Shown piece by piece: positions 9,292 through 18,605 of a DNA stretch of 64,000 bases (its first letter is position 1; each line of letters starts with the position of its first letter). This DNA is from SCUD01 sp036824505 (GTDB taxonomy: Bacteria; Pseudomonadota; Gammaproteobacteria; Steroidobacterales; Steroidobacteraceae). Under the pieces are notes generated by a model. The model was not told where the DNA came from and searched no databases. It saw only the letters and a program-made list of their open reading frames with translations. The position numbers and the translations under genes were made by a program. The stretch covers positions 1 to 64,000 of the forward strand of contig DAITAA010000009.1 of NCBI GenBank assembly GCA_036824505.1, given 5' to 3'.

Positions 9292-9743
9292 ATGAAGGGT
9301 TCCCGATGGACATCCATGCGGTGCTGAAGCAGCTGCCGCATCGCTACCCAATGCTGCTGGTCGACCGGGTCATCGAATGTGTGCCGGGCAAGAGCATCCA
9401 CGCCATCAAGAATGTCACGATCAACGAGCCATTCTTCCCAGGGCACTTTCCCCATCGGCCGGTCATGCCGGGTGTCATGATCCTCGAGGCGCTGGCGCAG
9501 GCGGCCGGAATCCTCGCGTTCAAGACGGCGGGCGTCGTGCCGGACGAGGACACACGCTTCTATTTCGTCGGCATCGACAAGGCGCGATTCCGCCGGCCGG
9601 TCGAGCCGGGTGACCAGCTGAATCTCAGGGCGACGCTGGAACGCGCGATCCGCGGCATCTGGAAATTCGCCACGATCGCCGATGTCGGCGGCGAGGAAGT
9701 CGCATCGGCCACGATGATGGTCGCCCCGGAGGTCGACGAGTGA
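9288..9743 (+). CDS. fabZ: 3-hydroxyacyl-ACP dehydratase
   Basis: FabZ dehydrates 3-hydroxyacyl-ACP in fatty acid synthesis and competes with LpxA and LpxD for that substrate, which explains the shared operon. The 151-residue hot-dog protein has LPHRYPMLLVDRV, the catalytic His53 in PGHFPHRP and Glu67 in MILEALAQAAG. The ATG at 9288 is preceded by AGGAG at 9275-9279 with 8-base spacing and overlaps the lpxD stop as ATGA. Confidence 0.95.
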   Translation: MNEGFPMDIHAVLKQLPHRYPMLLVDRVIECVPGKSIHAIKNVTINEPFFPGHFPHRPVMPGVMILEALAQAAGILAFKTAGVVPDEDTRFYFVGIDKARFRRPVEPGDQLNLRATLERAIRGIWKFATIADVGGEEVASATMMVAPEVDE

Positions 9744-10510
9744 TCGACCCGCGCGCCATCATCGCCCCGGACGCGGAACTGGGCGAAGGCGTCGAGGTGG
9801 GCGCCTATTCGATCATCGGTGCGGGGGTCAAGATCGGTGCGGGAACCTGGGTCGGGCCGCACGCCGTCATCAACGGTCCGACGACGCTCGGCCGCGAAAA
9901 CAGGGTGTTCCAGTTCGCGTCGGTCGGAGATGCGCCCCAGGACAAGAAATACCGGGGGGAGCCGACCCGGCTCGAAGTCGGCGACCGCAATGTGTTCAGG
10001 GAATTCTGCTCGGTCAATCGCGGCACGGTCGGTGGCCGCGGCGTCACGAGAATTGGCGACGAGAACCTGTTCATGGCCTATTCCCATGTGGGACACGACT
10101 GCATTGTCGGCAGCCACTGCGTGATGTCGAACTGCACCGCGCTTGCCGGACATGTCGTGCTTGGCGACTGGGTCATCCTGTCCGGCTATTCCGGGATTCA
10201 CCAGTTCTGCAAGGTCGGGGCGCACTCGTTCCTGGCCAACAATGCCGCGGTCACGCGCGACGTTCCGCCTTACCTGCTGGTGGCCGGCACACCGGCCGAG
10301 CCGAAGGGCGTCAACAGCGAGGGGCTCAAGCGGCGTGGCTTTGCGGCAGGGCAGATCGCCAATATCCGCGGCGCCTACCGGCTGCTGTATCGGTCCGGCC
10401 TGAAGCTCGCGGAGGCGACCGAACAACTGCAGGCGCTCGCGGCGGATCAGCCGGAACTGCTGCCATTCGTGCAATTCCTGGCGGCCAGCGAACGCAGCAT
10501 CGTTCGCTGA
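9740..10510 (+). CDS. lpxA: UDP-N-acetylglucosamine acyltransferase
   Basis: LpxA catalyses the first step of lipid A synthesis, moving a 3-hydroxyacyl chain from ACP to UDP-GlcNAc. The 256-residue product is a left-handed beta helix built of hexapeptides (IDPRAIIAPDAELGEGVEVG onward). The catalytic His is residue 119 in SHVGHDC, and a helical C-terminal domain follows. The start is a GTG overlapping the fabZ stop as GTGA. The stop overlaps the lpxB ATG. Confidence 0.95.
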   Translation: MIDPRAIIAPDAELGEGVEVGAYSIIGAGVKIGAGTWVGPHAVINGPTTLGRENRVFQFASVGDAPQDKKYRGEPTRLEVGDRNVFREFCSVNRGTVGGRGVTRIGDENLFMAYSHVGHDCIVGSHCVMSNCTALAGHVVLGDWVILSGYSGIHQFCKVGAHSFLANNAAVTRDVPPYLLVAGTPAEPKGVNSEGLKRRGFAAGQIANIRGAYRLLYRSGLKLAEATEQLQALAADQPELLPFVQFLAASERSIVR

Positions 10511-11676
10511 TGACCCAGGCGAAAGCGCTGACAATCGGCATGGTCGCTGGCGAGTCATCCGGCGACAACCTCGGTGCGGCATTGATCAGGGCAATTCGCG
10601 AACGCGCGCCCGGCACAAGGTTTACCGGCGTGGCCGGTCCGGCAATGATGGCCGAGGGCTGCGAAGCCTGGGCGCAAGCCGATGAGCTGGCCGTGATGGG
10701 CCTGTTCGAGGTGCTGCATCACCTGCCGCGACTCGCGCGCCTGCGCCGCATCCTGCAGGCCCGTTTCCTTGCCGGGCGGCCCGATGTGTTCGTCGGCATC
10801 GATGCGCCGGAATTCAATCTGAATCTGGCGCGCGCCCTGCACGCCGCGGGCCTGCGCACGGTGCAGTACGTGAGTCCGCAGGTCTGGGCCTGGCGCCGCG
10901 GCCGGGCGCGGCGCATGGCGGGCTTTCTCGACCTCGTGCTGTGCCTGTTGCCGTTCGAGCCGGAGGTCTATGACCGGGCCGGCCTGCGTGCAATCTTTGT
11001 CGGCCACCCGCTTGCAGACCAGTTGCCGCTGTTGCCCGATCGCGCGGGGGCCCGCGTCAGTCTCGGCCTGCCGGCCGATGGGCAGATCGTCGCCGTGCTG
11101 CCGGGCAGCCGCGTCGGCGAAGTCGCGCGCCTCGCGGAGGATTTTGCGGGGACGGTGGGATGGCTGGCGAGCCGGCGGCCGGCGCTTCGTTTCATCGCGC
11201 CGCTGGCGAACGCGCGGACCAGAGCCCTGTTCGAAGAGGCTCTGGCTCGACGTGCGCCCGGCGTGGCAATCCAGCTCATGGAAGGGCGCTCGCAGGCAGC
11301 GCTGACGGCTGCGGACGCCGTACTGGTCGCGTCCGGAACAGCGACGCTCGAGGCGCTGCTCTGCAAGCGGCCCATGGTGGTTGCCTATCGCGTTGGCTGG
11401 ATGACGGCCCTGGTCCTGCGGTCACTGCGATTGCTCAAGGCGCCGTATTTCGCGCAGCCGAATCTGCTCGCCGGCGAGCGGGTGGTTCCGGAACTGGCCC
11501 AGGGCGAGGTCCGGCCGGAAAGACTGGGCCGCGAGATCGAGCGTTGGCTGGATGAGCCAGGCGAAGTCGCGGCGCTCGTTGTGCGGTTCACGGCCATTCA
11601 CCGCCAATTGCGGGCAGGGGCCAGCGAGCGCGCGGCCGAGGCCATTCTGGCCCTCGCCCGGGCGGGCGGCGCATGA
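10510..11676 (+). CDS. lpxB: lipid-A-disaccharide synthase
   Basis: LpxB joins UDP-diacylglucosamine and lipid X into the lipid A disaccharide at the inner membrane surface. The 388-residue product shows the family's N-terminal MVAGESSGDNLGAALI, the VQYVSPQVWAWRRGRARRM block and the C-terminal VASGTATLEALLCKRPMVVAYR of GT-B glycosyltransferases. LpxC, LpxH and LpxK are not in the window. The ATG overlaps the lpxA stop and rnhB overlaps its end. Confidence 0.95.
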   Translation: MTQAKALTIGMVAGESSGDNLGAALIRAIRERAPGTRFTGVAGPAMMAEGCEAWAQADELAVMGLFEVLHHLPRLARLRRILQARFLAGRPDVFVGIDAPEFNLNLARALHAAGLRTVQYVSPQVWAWRRGRARRMAGFLDLVLCLLPFEPEVYDRAGLRAIFVGHPLADQLPLLPDRAGARVSLGLPADGQIVAVLPGSRVGEVARLAEDFAGTVGWLASRRPALRFIAPLANARTRALFEEALARRAPGVAIQLMEGRSQAALTAADAVLVASGTATLEALLCKRPMVVAYRVGWMTALVLRSLRLLKAPYFAQPNLLAGERVVPELAQGEVRPERLGREIERWLDEPGEVAALVVRFTAIHRQLRAGASERAAEAILALARAGGA

Positions 11677-12287
11677 GCAGGACGCGCACCCCGCTGCGAT
11701 CCGGCGGGCCGGCCGCCGGTGTCGACGAAGCGGGCAGGGGGCCGCTGGCGGGGCCCGTCGTGGCCGCCGCGGTGATACTCGATCCAGACCGGCCGATTGC
11801 CGGGCTGCGGGATTCCAAGGAACTGGACGGCCAGGTTCGCATGCGGCTCGCGGCCGAGATCCGAAGCAAGGCGCTCGCCTGGGCTATCGGCTGGTCCGAC
11901 GCGCGCGAGGTCGACGTACTGGACGTGCTGCAGGCCAGCCTCCTGGCGATGCGCAGGGCCCTGCAGGGACTCGCGGTAGTGCCTGGCCACGTCCGGGTCG
12001 ACGGCAACCGCTGCCCGTCCGTGTCGATGCTCGGGTTTCCCTGCAGTGTCGAGGCGATCGTCGGCGGCGATGCGCTCGTGGCCGAAATCAGCGCGGCATC
12101 GATCCTCGCCAAGACCAGCCGTGATGCCTGGATGGCGCGCGTGGCGCTCGCCTACCCCGGTTACGACTTCGAGCGGCATAAGGGCTACCCGACGCCGGAT
12201 CATCTGCGCCTGCTCGCGCAACACGGACCCTGCCGCCTGCACCGGCAGAGCTTCGCGCCGGTAAGATCACTCCATGCGCCGAGTTGA
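11673..12287 (+). CDS. rnhB: ribonuclease HII
   Basis: RNase HII removes ribonucleotides misincorporated into DNA and RNA in RNA/DNA hybrids. The 204-residue product has the metal-binding GVDEAGRGPLAGPVV (Asp18, Glu19), later RDSKELDGQ-like sequence, and the conserved SAASILAKTSRD block with KGYPTPDHLRLL near the end. The ATG overlaps the lpxB stop. The 3' end overlaps dnaE by 14 bases and contains the -10-like box proposed for dnaE. Confidence 0.94.
   Translation: MSRTRTPLRSGGPAAGVDEAGRGPLAGPVVAAAVILDPDRPIAGLRDSKELDGQVRMRLAAEIRSKALAWAIGWSDAREVDVLDVLQASLLAMRRALQGLAVVPGHVRVDGNRCPSVSMLGFPCSVEAIVGGDALVAEISAASILAKTSRDAWMARVALAYPGYDFERHKGYPTPDHLRLLAQHGPCRLHRQSFAPVRSLHAPS
12262..12267 (+). promoter_or_regulatory. 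-10-like box immediately before dnaE
   Basis: TAAGAT ends 6 bases before the dnaE ATG, so transcription would begin at or next to the start codon. There is no Shine-Dalgarno before dnaE. No convincing -35 was seen at 16-18 bases upstream. The site lies in the end of rnhB. Confidence 0.3.
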
Positions 12288-15200
12288 AGCAGGGGATCCG
12301 GTCCCCACGTTCGTTCACCTGCGACTCCATACCGAGTACTCGCTGGTGGACGGCATCGTGCGCGTCCCCCGGCTGATGCAGGCGGTGGCCGCGTCCGGCA
12401 TGCCGGCGGTTGCCCTGACCGACCAGAGCAACCTGTTCGCGATGGTCAAGTTCTATCGGGAAGCGCAACGGCACGGCGTCAAGCCGGTGATCGGCGTTGA
12501 TGTCTGGTTGCGCGAGGAAGCCGATCGCACGGAGCCCACCCGCCTGACGCTGCTGGCGCAGGGACTGGCCGGCTACCGGAATCTCACTCGCCTCGTGTCG
12601 CGCAGCTATCTGGAGGGCCAGGAGCGCGGCCGGCCGCTGCTGGATCCCGCTTGGCTGGATGAGCGCACGACTGCCGGACTGATCGCGCTGTCCGGCGCAG
12701 GGGAAGGCGACATCGGCAGGGCCCTGGCCGCGGGTCGCAACGAGGAAGCGCGCGCACTGCTCGCGAAGTGGCAGGCGCTCTTTGGTGATCGTTTCTACCT
12801 GGAGATCCAGCGCACCGGCCGCGCCGGCGAGGAGGCGCACATCAGCGAAGTGCTTGCGCTGATTGCGCATCTGCCCGCGCCCATCGTTGCGACCAATGAC
12901 GTGCGATTCCTCGCGCGCGACGAGTTCGAGGCGCACGAAGCCAGGGTCTGCATCCATGACGGCGCACGCCTCGACGATCCGGCCCGGCCGCGTCGCTATT
13001 CGCCGGAGCAGTATCTGAAGAGCCCGGCCGAAATGGCCGAACTGTTTGCCGATCTGCCGGAAGCGATTGCGAACAGCGTTGAGATTGCACGGCGCTGCTC
13101 GCTCGCACTGACGCTTGGCGGGAGTTTTCTGCCTGCCTTCGAGGTGCCGCGCGGTTCCACGGTGACCGAGTACCTGCGCGCGCTGGCCGAGCGGGGCCTT
13201 GGCATGCGGCTGGAGGCACTGGCCGCCGAACCCGCGCTGGTGATCCGGCCGATCGAGGAAACGCGATACCGGTCGCGCCTGGCAGACGAACTGCGGGTCA
13301 TCTCCGAGATGGGCTTCGAGGGCTACTTCCTGGTGGTTGCCGATTTCATCCGCTGGGCACGCGAACAGGGGATTCCGGTCGGGCCGGGTCGCGGATCCGG
13401 CGCGGGCTCCCTGGTGGCGTGGTCCCTTGCCATCACCGACCTCGACCCCTTGCAGCACGACCTGCTGTTCGAGCGATTCCTGAATCCGGAACGCGTTTCG
13501 ATGCCGGATTTCGACATCGACTTCTGCATGGCGCGCCGGGATGAGGTGATCGACTACGTCGCGGAACGCTACGGGCGCGATCGCGTTTCGCAGATCATCA
13601 CATTCGGGTCGCTGGCCGCGCGCGCCGTCGTGCGCGATGTCGGGCGGGTGCTCGGTCATCCTTACGGTTTTGTCGACAGTGTCGCAAAACTGATTCCGTT
13701 CGAACTCGGCATCACGCTCGCCGAAGCAATTGAAAAGGAACCCGAGCTCGCCCGCCGCTACGGCGCCGAGGATGAAGTCCGCGACCTCATCGACCTCGCG
13801 CGGCAACTCGAGGGCCTGGCGCGCAATGCCGGCACGCATGCAGGTGGCGTCGTGATCGCACCCTCGGCGCTGACCGATTTCAGCCCGCTCTATCGCGAAC
13901 CGGGCGCCGGCAGCGTCGTCACGCAATTCGACAAGGACGACGTCGAGCTGATCGGGCTGGTCAAGTTTGATTTTCTTGGCCTGCGAACCCTGACGATCAT
14001 CGACTGGACGGTGAAGCTCGTGAATGCCGAGCGAGCCAAGGCGGGACAGCCGGCGCTGGACATCGCGCGGCTGCCGCTGAATGACGCGGACACTTACCGG
14101 ATGCTGAAGTCCTGCCGGACCACTGCGATCTTCCAGCTTGAATCGCGCGGCATGAAGGACCTGGTGCGCAAGCTGCAGCCCGACTGCTTTGACGACATCG
14201 TGGCGCTGGTCGCGCTGTTCCGGCCGGGGCCGCTGCAGTCCGGCATGGTGGACGACTTCATGGCGCGCAAGCACGGGCTCAGCGACGGGCCGATCGACTA
14301 CCTGCATCCGAGCCTGACCGAAATCCTGAAGCCGACTTATGGCGTGATCCTCTACCAGGAGCAGGTCATGCAGATCGCGCAGACACTCTCCGGCTACACG
14401 CTGGGCAGCGCCGACCTGCTGCGCCGCGCCATGGGCAAGAAGAGCCCCGAAGAAATGGCCACCCAGCGCTCGGTATTCATTGACGGGGCCATCGCGCGCG
14501 GCGTATCGCCGCCGCGGGCCGCGCAGATCTTCGAACTGATCGAGAAATTCGCGGGCTACGGCTTCAACAAGTCGCACTCCGCGGCCTATGCGCTGCTCGC
14601 GTATCAGACCGCCTGGCTGAAGACCCATTACCCGGAAGCGTTCATGGCCGCCGTGCTGTCTTCCGACATGGATCACACCGACAAGGTCGTCTCATTCATC
14701 GACGAATGCAGGGGCATGGGCCTCGAAGTGCTGCCACCGGACGTGAATCATTCGATGTTCCAGTTCACCGTGGCCGGTCCCGGCTCGATCCGTTACGGTC
14801 TGGGCGCGATCAAGGGCGTCGGCCAGGGCGCAGTCGACGCGATCGTCCTGGAACGCGCGCGCGGTGGCCTGTTCCGGGATCTCGGCGATCTCTGCGGCCG
14901 CGTGGACCTGCGTCAGGTCGGACGCAGGACACTCGAAGCGATGGTCAGGGCGGGCTGCCTCGACGGCTTCGGCCTGAACCGTGCGACGCTGGCCGGCATG
15001 ATTCCCGCGGCGATGCAGCTCGGGGAGCAAAGCACGCGCGCCGTGGCGGCGGGCCAGAACGACCTGTTCGGCGGACTCGCGCGGCCGGCCGCGGCCAGCG
15101 GGACACCGGCGATCGAAGTGACCGAACTGCCCGAATGGAGCGAGTCGCAGCGCTTGCAGGGCGAACGGGACACGCTCGGGCTCTACCTGACGGGACACCC

Positions 15201-15813
15201 AATTGCGGAGTACGAGCAGGAACTGCGGCAGCTGGTCGCGGCGCGCATTGCGGATCTTGGCGGCCCGCGGCCTGCCGCGGGCTCGGCGTCCTGGGGCGGG
15301 GGTGGCCGCAACGTGACGCTTGCCGGTCTGGTGCACGAAATCCGGCGGCGCGGACCGCGCATGACGCTGGTGCTGGATGACCGCAGCGGGCGCATCGAGG
15401 TCAGCATGTTCGATGACGTCTACCAGCAGCACAGGCATGTCATCGCGCGCGACGCGATCCTGGTGGTCGAGGGCCAGCTACGCTTCGACGAGTTCATCGA
15501 GGACTGGCGTGTCAACGCGAAGAAACTGACGCCGATCGAGGAATTGCGCGAGCGCGAAGCACGCCGCCTGATCATCCGCTGGCCGGGCGGAACCGGCGAC
15601 ATCCGCTTCATCCAGCGTCTCGAGGAAACACTGAAGCCCTGCACCGGCGGGCGCTGCGGCGTCGCAGTGCACTACATGGGATCCGGCGCGCGCGCGACGC
15701 TCGCGCTCGGCGATGCATGGTCGGTGCGGCCGACGCGCGAATTGCTGGAGGGCCTGGGGCGGCTGGTGGGGCGCGATGGTGTGCGCATCATGTACGGTCC
15801 CAGGGGCGATTAA
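12274..15813 (+). CDS. dnaE: DNA polymerase III alpha subunit
   Basis: DnaE is the replicative polymerase subunit. The 1179-residue product has an N-terminal PHP domain whose canonical TDH motif reads TDQ, as in other degenerate gammaproteobacterial PHP domains, so proofreading presumably needs DnaQ. The catalytic Asp414 and Asp416 sit in MPDFDIDFC, and a third falls in VKFDFLGL. An internal clamp-binding motif QNDLF is at residues 928-932. An OB fold (NVTLAGLVHEIRRRGPRMT) lies near residue 1010, followed by the tau-binding C-terminus. The ATG lacks a Shine-Dalgarno and overlaps rnhB by 14 bases. Confidence 0.96.
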   Translation: MRRVEAGDPVPTFVHLRLHTEYSLVDGIVRVPRLMQAVAASGMPAVALTDQSNLFAMVKFYREAQRHGVKPVIGVDVWLREEADRTEPTRLTLLAQGLAGYRNLTRLVSRSYLEGQERGRPLLDPAWLDERTTAGLIALSGAGEGDIGRALAAGRNEEARALLAKWQALFGDRFYLEIQRTGRAGEEAHISEVLALIAHLPAPIVATNDVRFLARDEFEAHEARVCIHDGARLDDPARPRRYSPEQYLKSPAEMAELFADLPEAIANSVEIARRCSLALTLGGSFLPAFEVPRGSTVTEYLRALAERGLGMRLEALAAEPALVIRPIEETRYRSRLADELRVISEMGFEGYFLVVADFIRWAREQGIPVGPGRGSGAGSLVAWSLAITDLDPLQHDLLFERFLNPERVSMPDFDIDFCMARRDEVIDYVAERYGRDRVSQIITFGSLAARAVVRDVGRVLGHPYGFVDSVAKLIPFELGITLAEAIEKEPELARRYGAEDEVRDLIDLARQLEGLARNAGTHAGGVVIAPSALTDFSPLYREPGAGSVVTQFDKDDVELIGLVKFDFLGLRTLTIIDWTVKLVNAERAKAGQPALDIARLPLNDADTYRMLKSCRTTAIFQLESRGMKDLVRKLQPDCFDDIVALVALFRPGPLQSGMVDDFMARKHGLSDGPIDYLHPSLTEILKPTYGVILYQEQVMQIAQTLSGYTLGSADLLRRAMGKKSPEEMATQRSVFIDGAIARGVSPPRAAQIFELIEKFAGYGFNKSHSAAYALLAYQTAWLKTHYPEAFMAAVLSSDMDHTDKVVSFIDECRGMGLEVLPPDVNHSMFQFTVAGPGSIRYGLGAIKGVGQGAVDAIVLERARGGLFRDLGDLCGRVDLRQVGRRTLEAMVRAGCLDGFGLNRATLAGMIPAAMQLGEQSTRAVAAGQNDLFGGLARPAAASGTPAIEVTELPEWSESQRLQGERDTLGLYLTGHPIAEYEQELRQLVAARIADLGGPRPAAGSASWGGGGRNVTLAGLVHEIRRRGPRMTLVLDDRSGRIEVSMFDDVYQQHRHVIARDAILVVEGQLRFDEFIEDWRVNAKKLTPIEELREREARRLIIRWPGGTGDIRFIQRLEETLKPCTGGRCGVAVHYMGSGARATLALGDAWSVRPTRELLEGLGRLVGRDGVRIMYGPRGD

Positions 15814-15819
15814 CCGCAC

Positions 15820-15825
15820 TATACT
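15820..15825 (+). promoter_or_regulatory. -10-like box immediately before accA
   Basis: TATACT (5 of 6 to consensus) ends 6 bases before the accA ATG, placing the likely transcription start on the A of the ATG. The 18 bases after the dnaE stop contain no Shine-Dalgarno. The box sits in the 14-base sequence CCGCACTATACTGG (15814-15827), which recurs inverted at 32271-32284. Confidence 0.4.
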
Positions 15826-15831
15826 GGCGAA

Positions 15832-16791
15832 ATGGCGCTGCAATTCCTCGATTTCGAGCAACCGATCGCCGAGCTCGAGGCGAAGATCGAGGAACTGCGC
15901 TTTCTCGGCGAGGATTCCGAACTCAACGCCGCGGACGAGATCGAAAAACTTCGCGCCAGGAGTCGCGCGCTCACGATCAGCATTTTCGGGAATCTGACTC
16001 CCTGGCAGATCACGCAGCTGGCTCGCCATCCGCAGCGGCCCTATGTGCTCGATTACATGCCGCTGGTGTTCACCGAATTCCAGGAGCTGCATGGCGACCG
16101 GATGTATGCCGACGACCAGGCGATCGTCGCGGGACCTGCGCGACTTGCCGGTACGCCTGTGATGGTGATCGGCCAGCAGAAGGGCCGCGATACAAAAGAG
16201 CGCGTGCGCCGCAACTACGGCATGCCAAAGCCCGAGGGTTATCGGAAGGCGCTGCGACTGATGAAGACCGCAGAGCGTTTCGGGCTGCCGCTCGTGACGC
16301 TGATCGACACGCCGGGCGCTTACCCGGGCGTGGGTTCCGAGGAACGCAACCAGAGCGAGGCCATCGCGCGCAATCTGTTCGAGATGGCGGAGTTGCGCGT
16401 CCCCATCATCAGCTGCGTAATCGGCGAAGGCGGTTCGGGTGGCGCACTGGCAATCGGTGTCGGCGACCGGCTCCTGATGCTGCAGTACAGCGTCTATTCC
16501 GTGATCTCGCCGGAGGGCTGTGCTTCCATCCTCTGGAAGAGCGCAGACCGGCGCGAACTGGCAGCCGAGGCCATGGGCATCACGGCGGAGCGGCTGTCCC
16601 GGCTGAATGTCATCGATGAAGTCATTGCAGAGCCGCTGGGCGGTGCGCATCGCGATCCCCAGGTGATGGCGGAGTCGCTGCGGGAAGCGCTCGCGCGCCA
16701 GATGGCGAAACTTGCGGCGCTGCCGATCGACACGCTGCTCGAGGAGCGGCAGCGGCGGCTGCGCGGTTTCGGGGTTTTCGGCGGCGCCTGA
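15832..16791 (+). CDS. accA: acetyl-CoA carboxylase carboxyltransferase alpha subunit
   Basis: AccA pairs with AccD to transfer the carboxyl group from carboxybiotin to acetyl-CoA, making malonyl-CoA. The 319-residue product matches the family length and contains LTPWQITQLARHPQRPY, the crotonase-fold core DTPGAYPGVGSEERNQSEAIA and the oxyanion region GEGGSGGALAIGVGDRL. It follows dnaE by 18 bases and precedes tilS by one base. The translation start lacks a Shine-Dalgarno. Confidence 0.95.
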   Translation: MALQFLDFEQPIAELEAKIEELRFLGEDSELNAADEIEKLRARSRALTISIFGNLTPWQITQLARHPQRPYVLDYMPLVFTEFQELHGDRMYADDQAIVAGPARLAGTPVMVIGQQKGRDTKERVRRNYGMPKPEGYRKALRLMKTAERFGLPLVTLIDTPGAYPGVGSEERNQSEAIARNLFEMAELRVPIISCVIGEGGSGGALAIGVGDRLLMLQYSVYSVISPEGCASILWKSADRRELAAEAMGITAERLSRLNVIDEVIAEPLGGAHRDPQVMAESLREALARQMAKLAALPIDTLLEERQRRLRGFGVFGGA

Positions 16792-16792
16792 C

Positions 16793-18136
16793 ATGGCCTT
16801 CGGCCCAGAGCGGCTGGCCGCTGCACTGTCGGCACTCGAGCCCGAATGGCAGTCGTCCCGATTCTGCGTGGCACTGAGCGGCGGGCTCGATTCGAGCGTG
16901 CTGCTCCATTCGATGGCTGGGCTGCGGGCCGCAAATGCCGGGCTCGTGCTGCGCGCCGTGCACGTGAATCACGGACTGCAGCCCGAAGCAGCCGGCTGGG
17001 CGGATGCCTGTAGCCAATCCTGCAGCACGCTTGATCTGGAGTTGCGCATCCTGCGCCTCGCGCTTCAGCCGGCGCCGGGCGCGAGCATCGAAGCCGAAGC
17101 GCGAGACGCGCGTTATGCGGCGATCGCCGGCTGCCTGGCGGCCGGCGAATGGCTGCTGACGGCGCATCACCGCGACGACCAGATGGAAACCGTGCTGATT
17201 CAGTTGCTGCGCGGCGCGGGCGTCGCCGGGCTTGCCGCGATGCCCGCCCGGGCACGCCTGGGCTCCGGATGGCATGGACGGCCTTTGCTCGATTTCGATC
17301 GCAGGGATCTCGCGGCCTACGCAGATCGTCAGGGCCTGTCCTGGGTTTCGGATCCGATGAACGATGCAGACCGCTTTGACCGGGGCTGGCTGCGCGAACA
17401 GGTTCTTCCCCGGCTGCGCACGCGCTGGCCGCAGGCCGCGACGACCGTCTCGCGAAGCGCCAGGCATCTGGCGGAGGCAGGACGCCTGCTGGCCGCGCTG
17501 GCCGACTCAGATGCCGCGGGTCTGCTCGACAAGAGCAGGCTTTCGGTCAGCGGCCTGCAGCGCCTGTCCCGGGACCGGCAAGTGAACCTGTTGCGTTGGT
17601 GGATCCGGGAACAGGGCCTGGGGACCCCGTCGGCCACGCGTCTTGAGACCATCCTGGGTGACTTGATGGAGGCGCGACCGGATGCCCTGCCCGTGGTGCG
17701 CTGGGAGAGTGGCGAGCTGCGACGCTATCGCGACCTGCTCTACGCGATGCGTCCACTGCAAGCGCCGCCGTCCGGCACCCTGCGATTCGATCTGGCAAAG
17801 CCGGCCGCAGTGGCACTGGGAGGCGGGCTGGGGAGCATCAGCCTCATTGCAAGCGATCAGGGCGGCCTGGATTCGCGTCTGCTGAAGGAGATCGTCATCC
17901 GGTTTCGCGCCGGGGGCGAGTCACTGCGACCCCATGCCGCGCGACCGCGCAAGCGCCTGAAGCAGCTCTGTCAGGAGGCGGGCATCGTGCCGTGGATGAG
18001 GGAGCGCCTGCCGCTCTTGTTTGTCGGGTCCCGGCTCGCGGCAGTCGGTGACTTGTGGATCGACTCGGAAATGGCGGTCGCGCCGGGGAAGCCCGCGTTA
18101 CGACCCGCCTGGATGGAGCGGCCGGAACTCTTCTAG
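16793..18136 (+). CDS. tilS: tRNA(Ile)-lysidine synthase
   Basis: TilS modifies C34 of the tRNA-Ile CAU anticodon to lysidine so that it reads AUA. The 447-residue product has the ATP PP-loop SGGLDSS at residues 29-35, then AVHVNHGLQ, TAHHRDDQMETVLIQLLRG and DPMNDADRFDR, followed by the C-terminal tRNA-binding domains (residues about 230-447). The stop TAG shares the palindrome CTAG (18133-18136) with the stop of the convergent pilE gene, so the two frames overlap tail to tail. Confidence 0.94.
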   Translation: MAFGPERLAAALSALEPEWQSSRFCVALSGGLDSSVLLHSMAGLRAANAGLVLRAVHVNHGLQPEAAGWADACSQSCSTLDLELRILRLALQPAPGASIEAEARDARYAAIAGCLAAGEWLLTAHHRDDQMETVLIQLLRGAGVAGLAAMPARARLGSGWHGRPLLDFDRRDLAAYADRQGLSWVSDPMNDADRFDRGWLREQVLPRLRTRWPQAATTVSRSARHLAEAGRLLAALADSDAAGLLDKSRLSVSGLQRLSRDRQVNLLRWWIREQGLGTPSATRLETILGDLMEARPDALPVVRWESGELRRYRDLLYAMRPLQAPPSGTLRFDLAKPAAVALGGGLGSISLIASDQGGLDSRLLKEIVIRFRAGGESLRPHAARPRKRLKQLCQEAGIVPWMRERLPLLFVGSRLAAVGDLWIDSEMAVAPGKPALRPAWMERPELF

Positions 18137-18588
18137 CGCCAGCACTCGGCCGTGTTGTCGGCGCCGCCGTCGTCTTCGGCCGTGCGGACACCGAGATTGG
18201 TGACGCGGAATACCTGGCATGCGACGTCCTGTTCCTGGTTGCCGCCGGCAACGGCGGTGGCCGAGACCGTGTAGCTGGTCAGCGGGTTGGCCACTGCATC
18301 AACAGCGAGTTGATACCAGCCGTTCTTGCTGAGCGCAGCGCCTTGCAGGTCCCCGGCCCCGCAATTGTTCGCGGCAGCGATGTCGGTCGCATAGCTGTTG
18401 CACTGCAGGTAGAACTTTTCCTGCTGGGTCGCCAGCGCGAGCAACGCATCCTTGGCGTCCGAGCGCTGGCTGCGCAACACGTATTGGCGGTAACTGGGTA
18501 TGGCAACGGCGGCCAGGATGCCGATGATGATCATCACGACGACCAGCTCGATCAGCGTGACACCCTTCTGCTGTTGCTTCGATTTCAT
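18133..18588 (-). CDS. pilE: type IV pilin, PilE family minor pilin
   Basis: This is a pilin-like subunit processed by the prepilin peptidase. The 151-residue product has a short leader ending QQKG, then VTLIELVVVMIIIGILAAVA, with Glu5 of the mature chain and the long N-terminal helix. A small globular domain with paired cysteines follows, ending ECWR. In Pseudomonas-type clusters the gene after pilY1 is pilE, as here. The ATG at 18588 has GGAGA upstream. Upstream lies a perfect 12-bp hairpin; the stop overlaps the tilS stop. Confidence 0.88.
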   Translation of the reverse strand: MKSKQQQKGVTLIELVVVMIIIGILAAVAIPSYRQYVLRSQRSDAKDALLALATQQEKFYLQCNSYATDIAAANNCGAGDLQGAALSKNGWYQLAVDAVANPLTSYTVSATAVAGGNQEQDVACQVFRVTNLGVRTAEDDGGADNTAECWR

Positions 18589-18605
18589 CAGGATTCTCCG
18601 GCGGG

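Noticed and set aside
12088..14676. 862-codon open frame on the minus strand opposite dnaE
   Set aside because: It is a GC-rich antisense shadow of dnaE, lacks recognisable domains and has Arg/Gln/His-rich composition typical of such frames.
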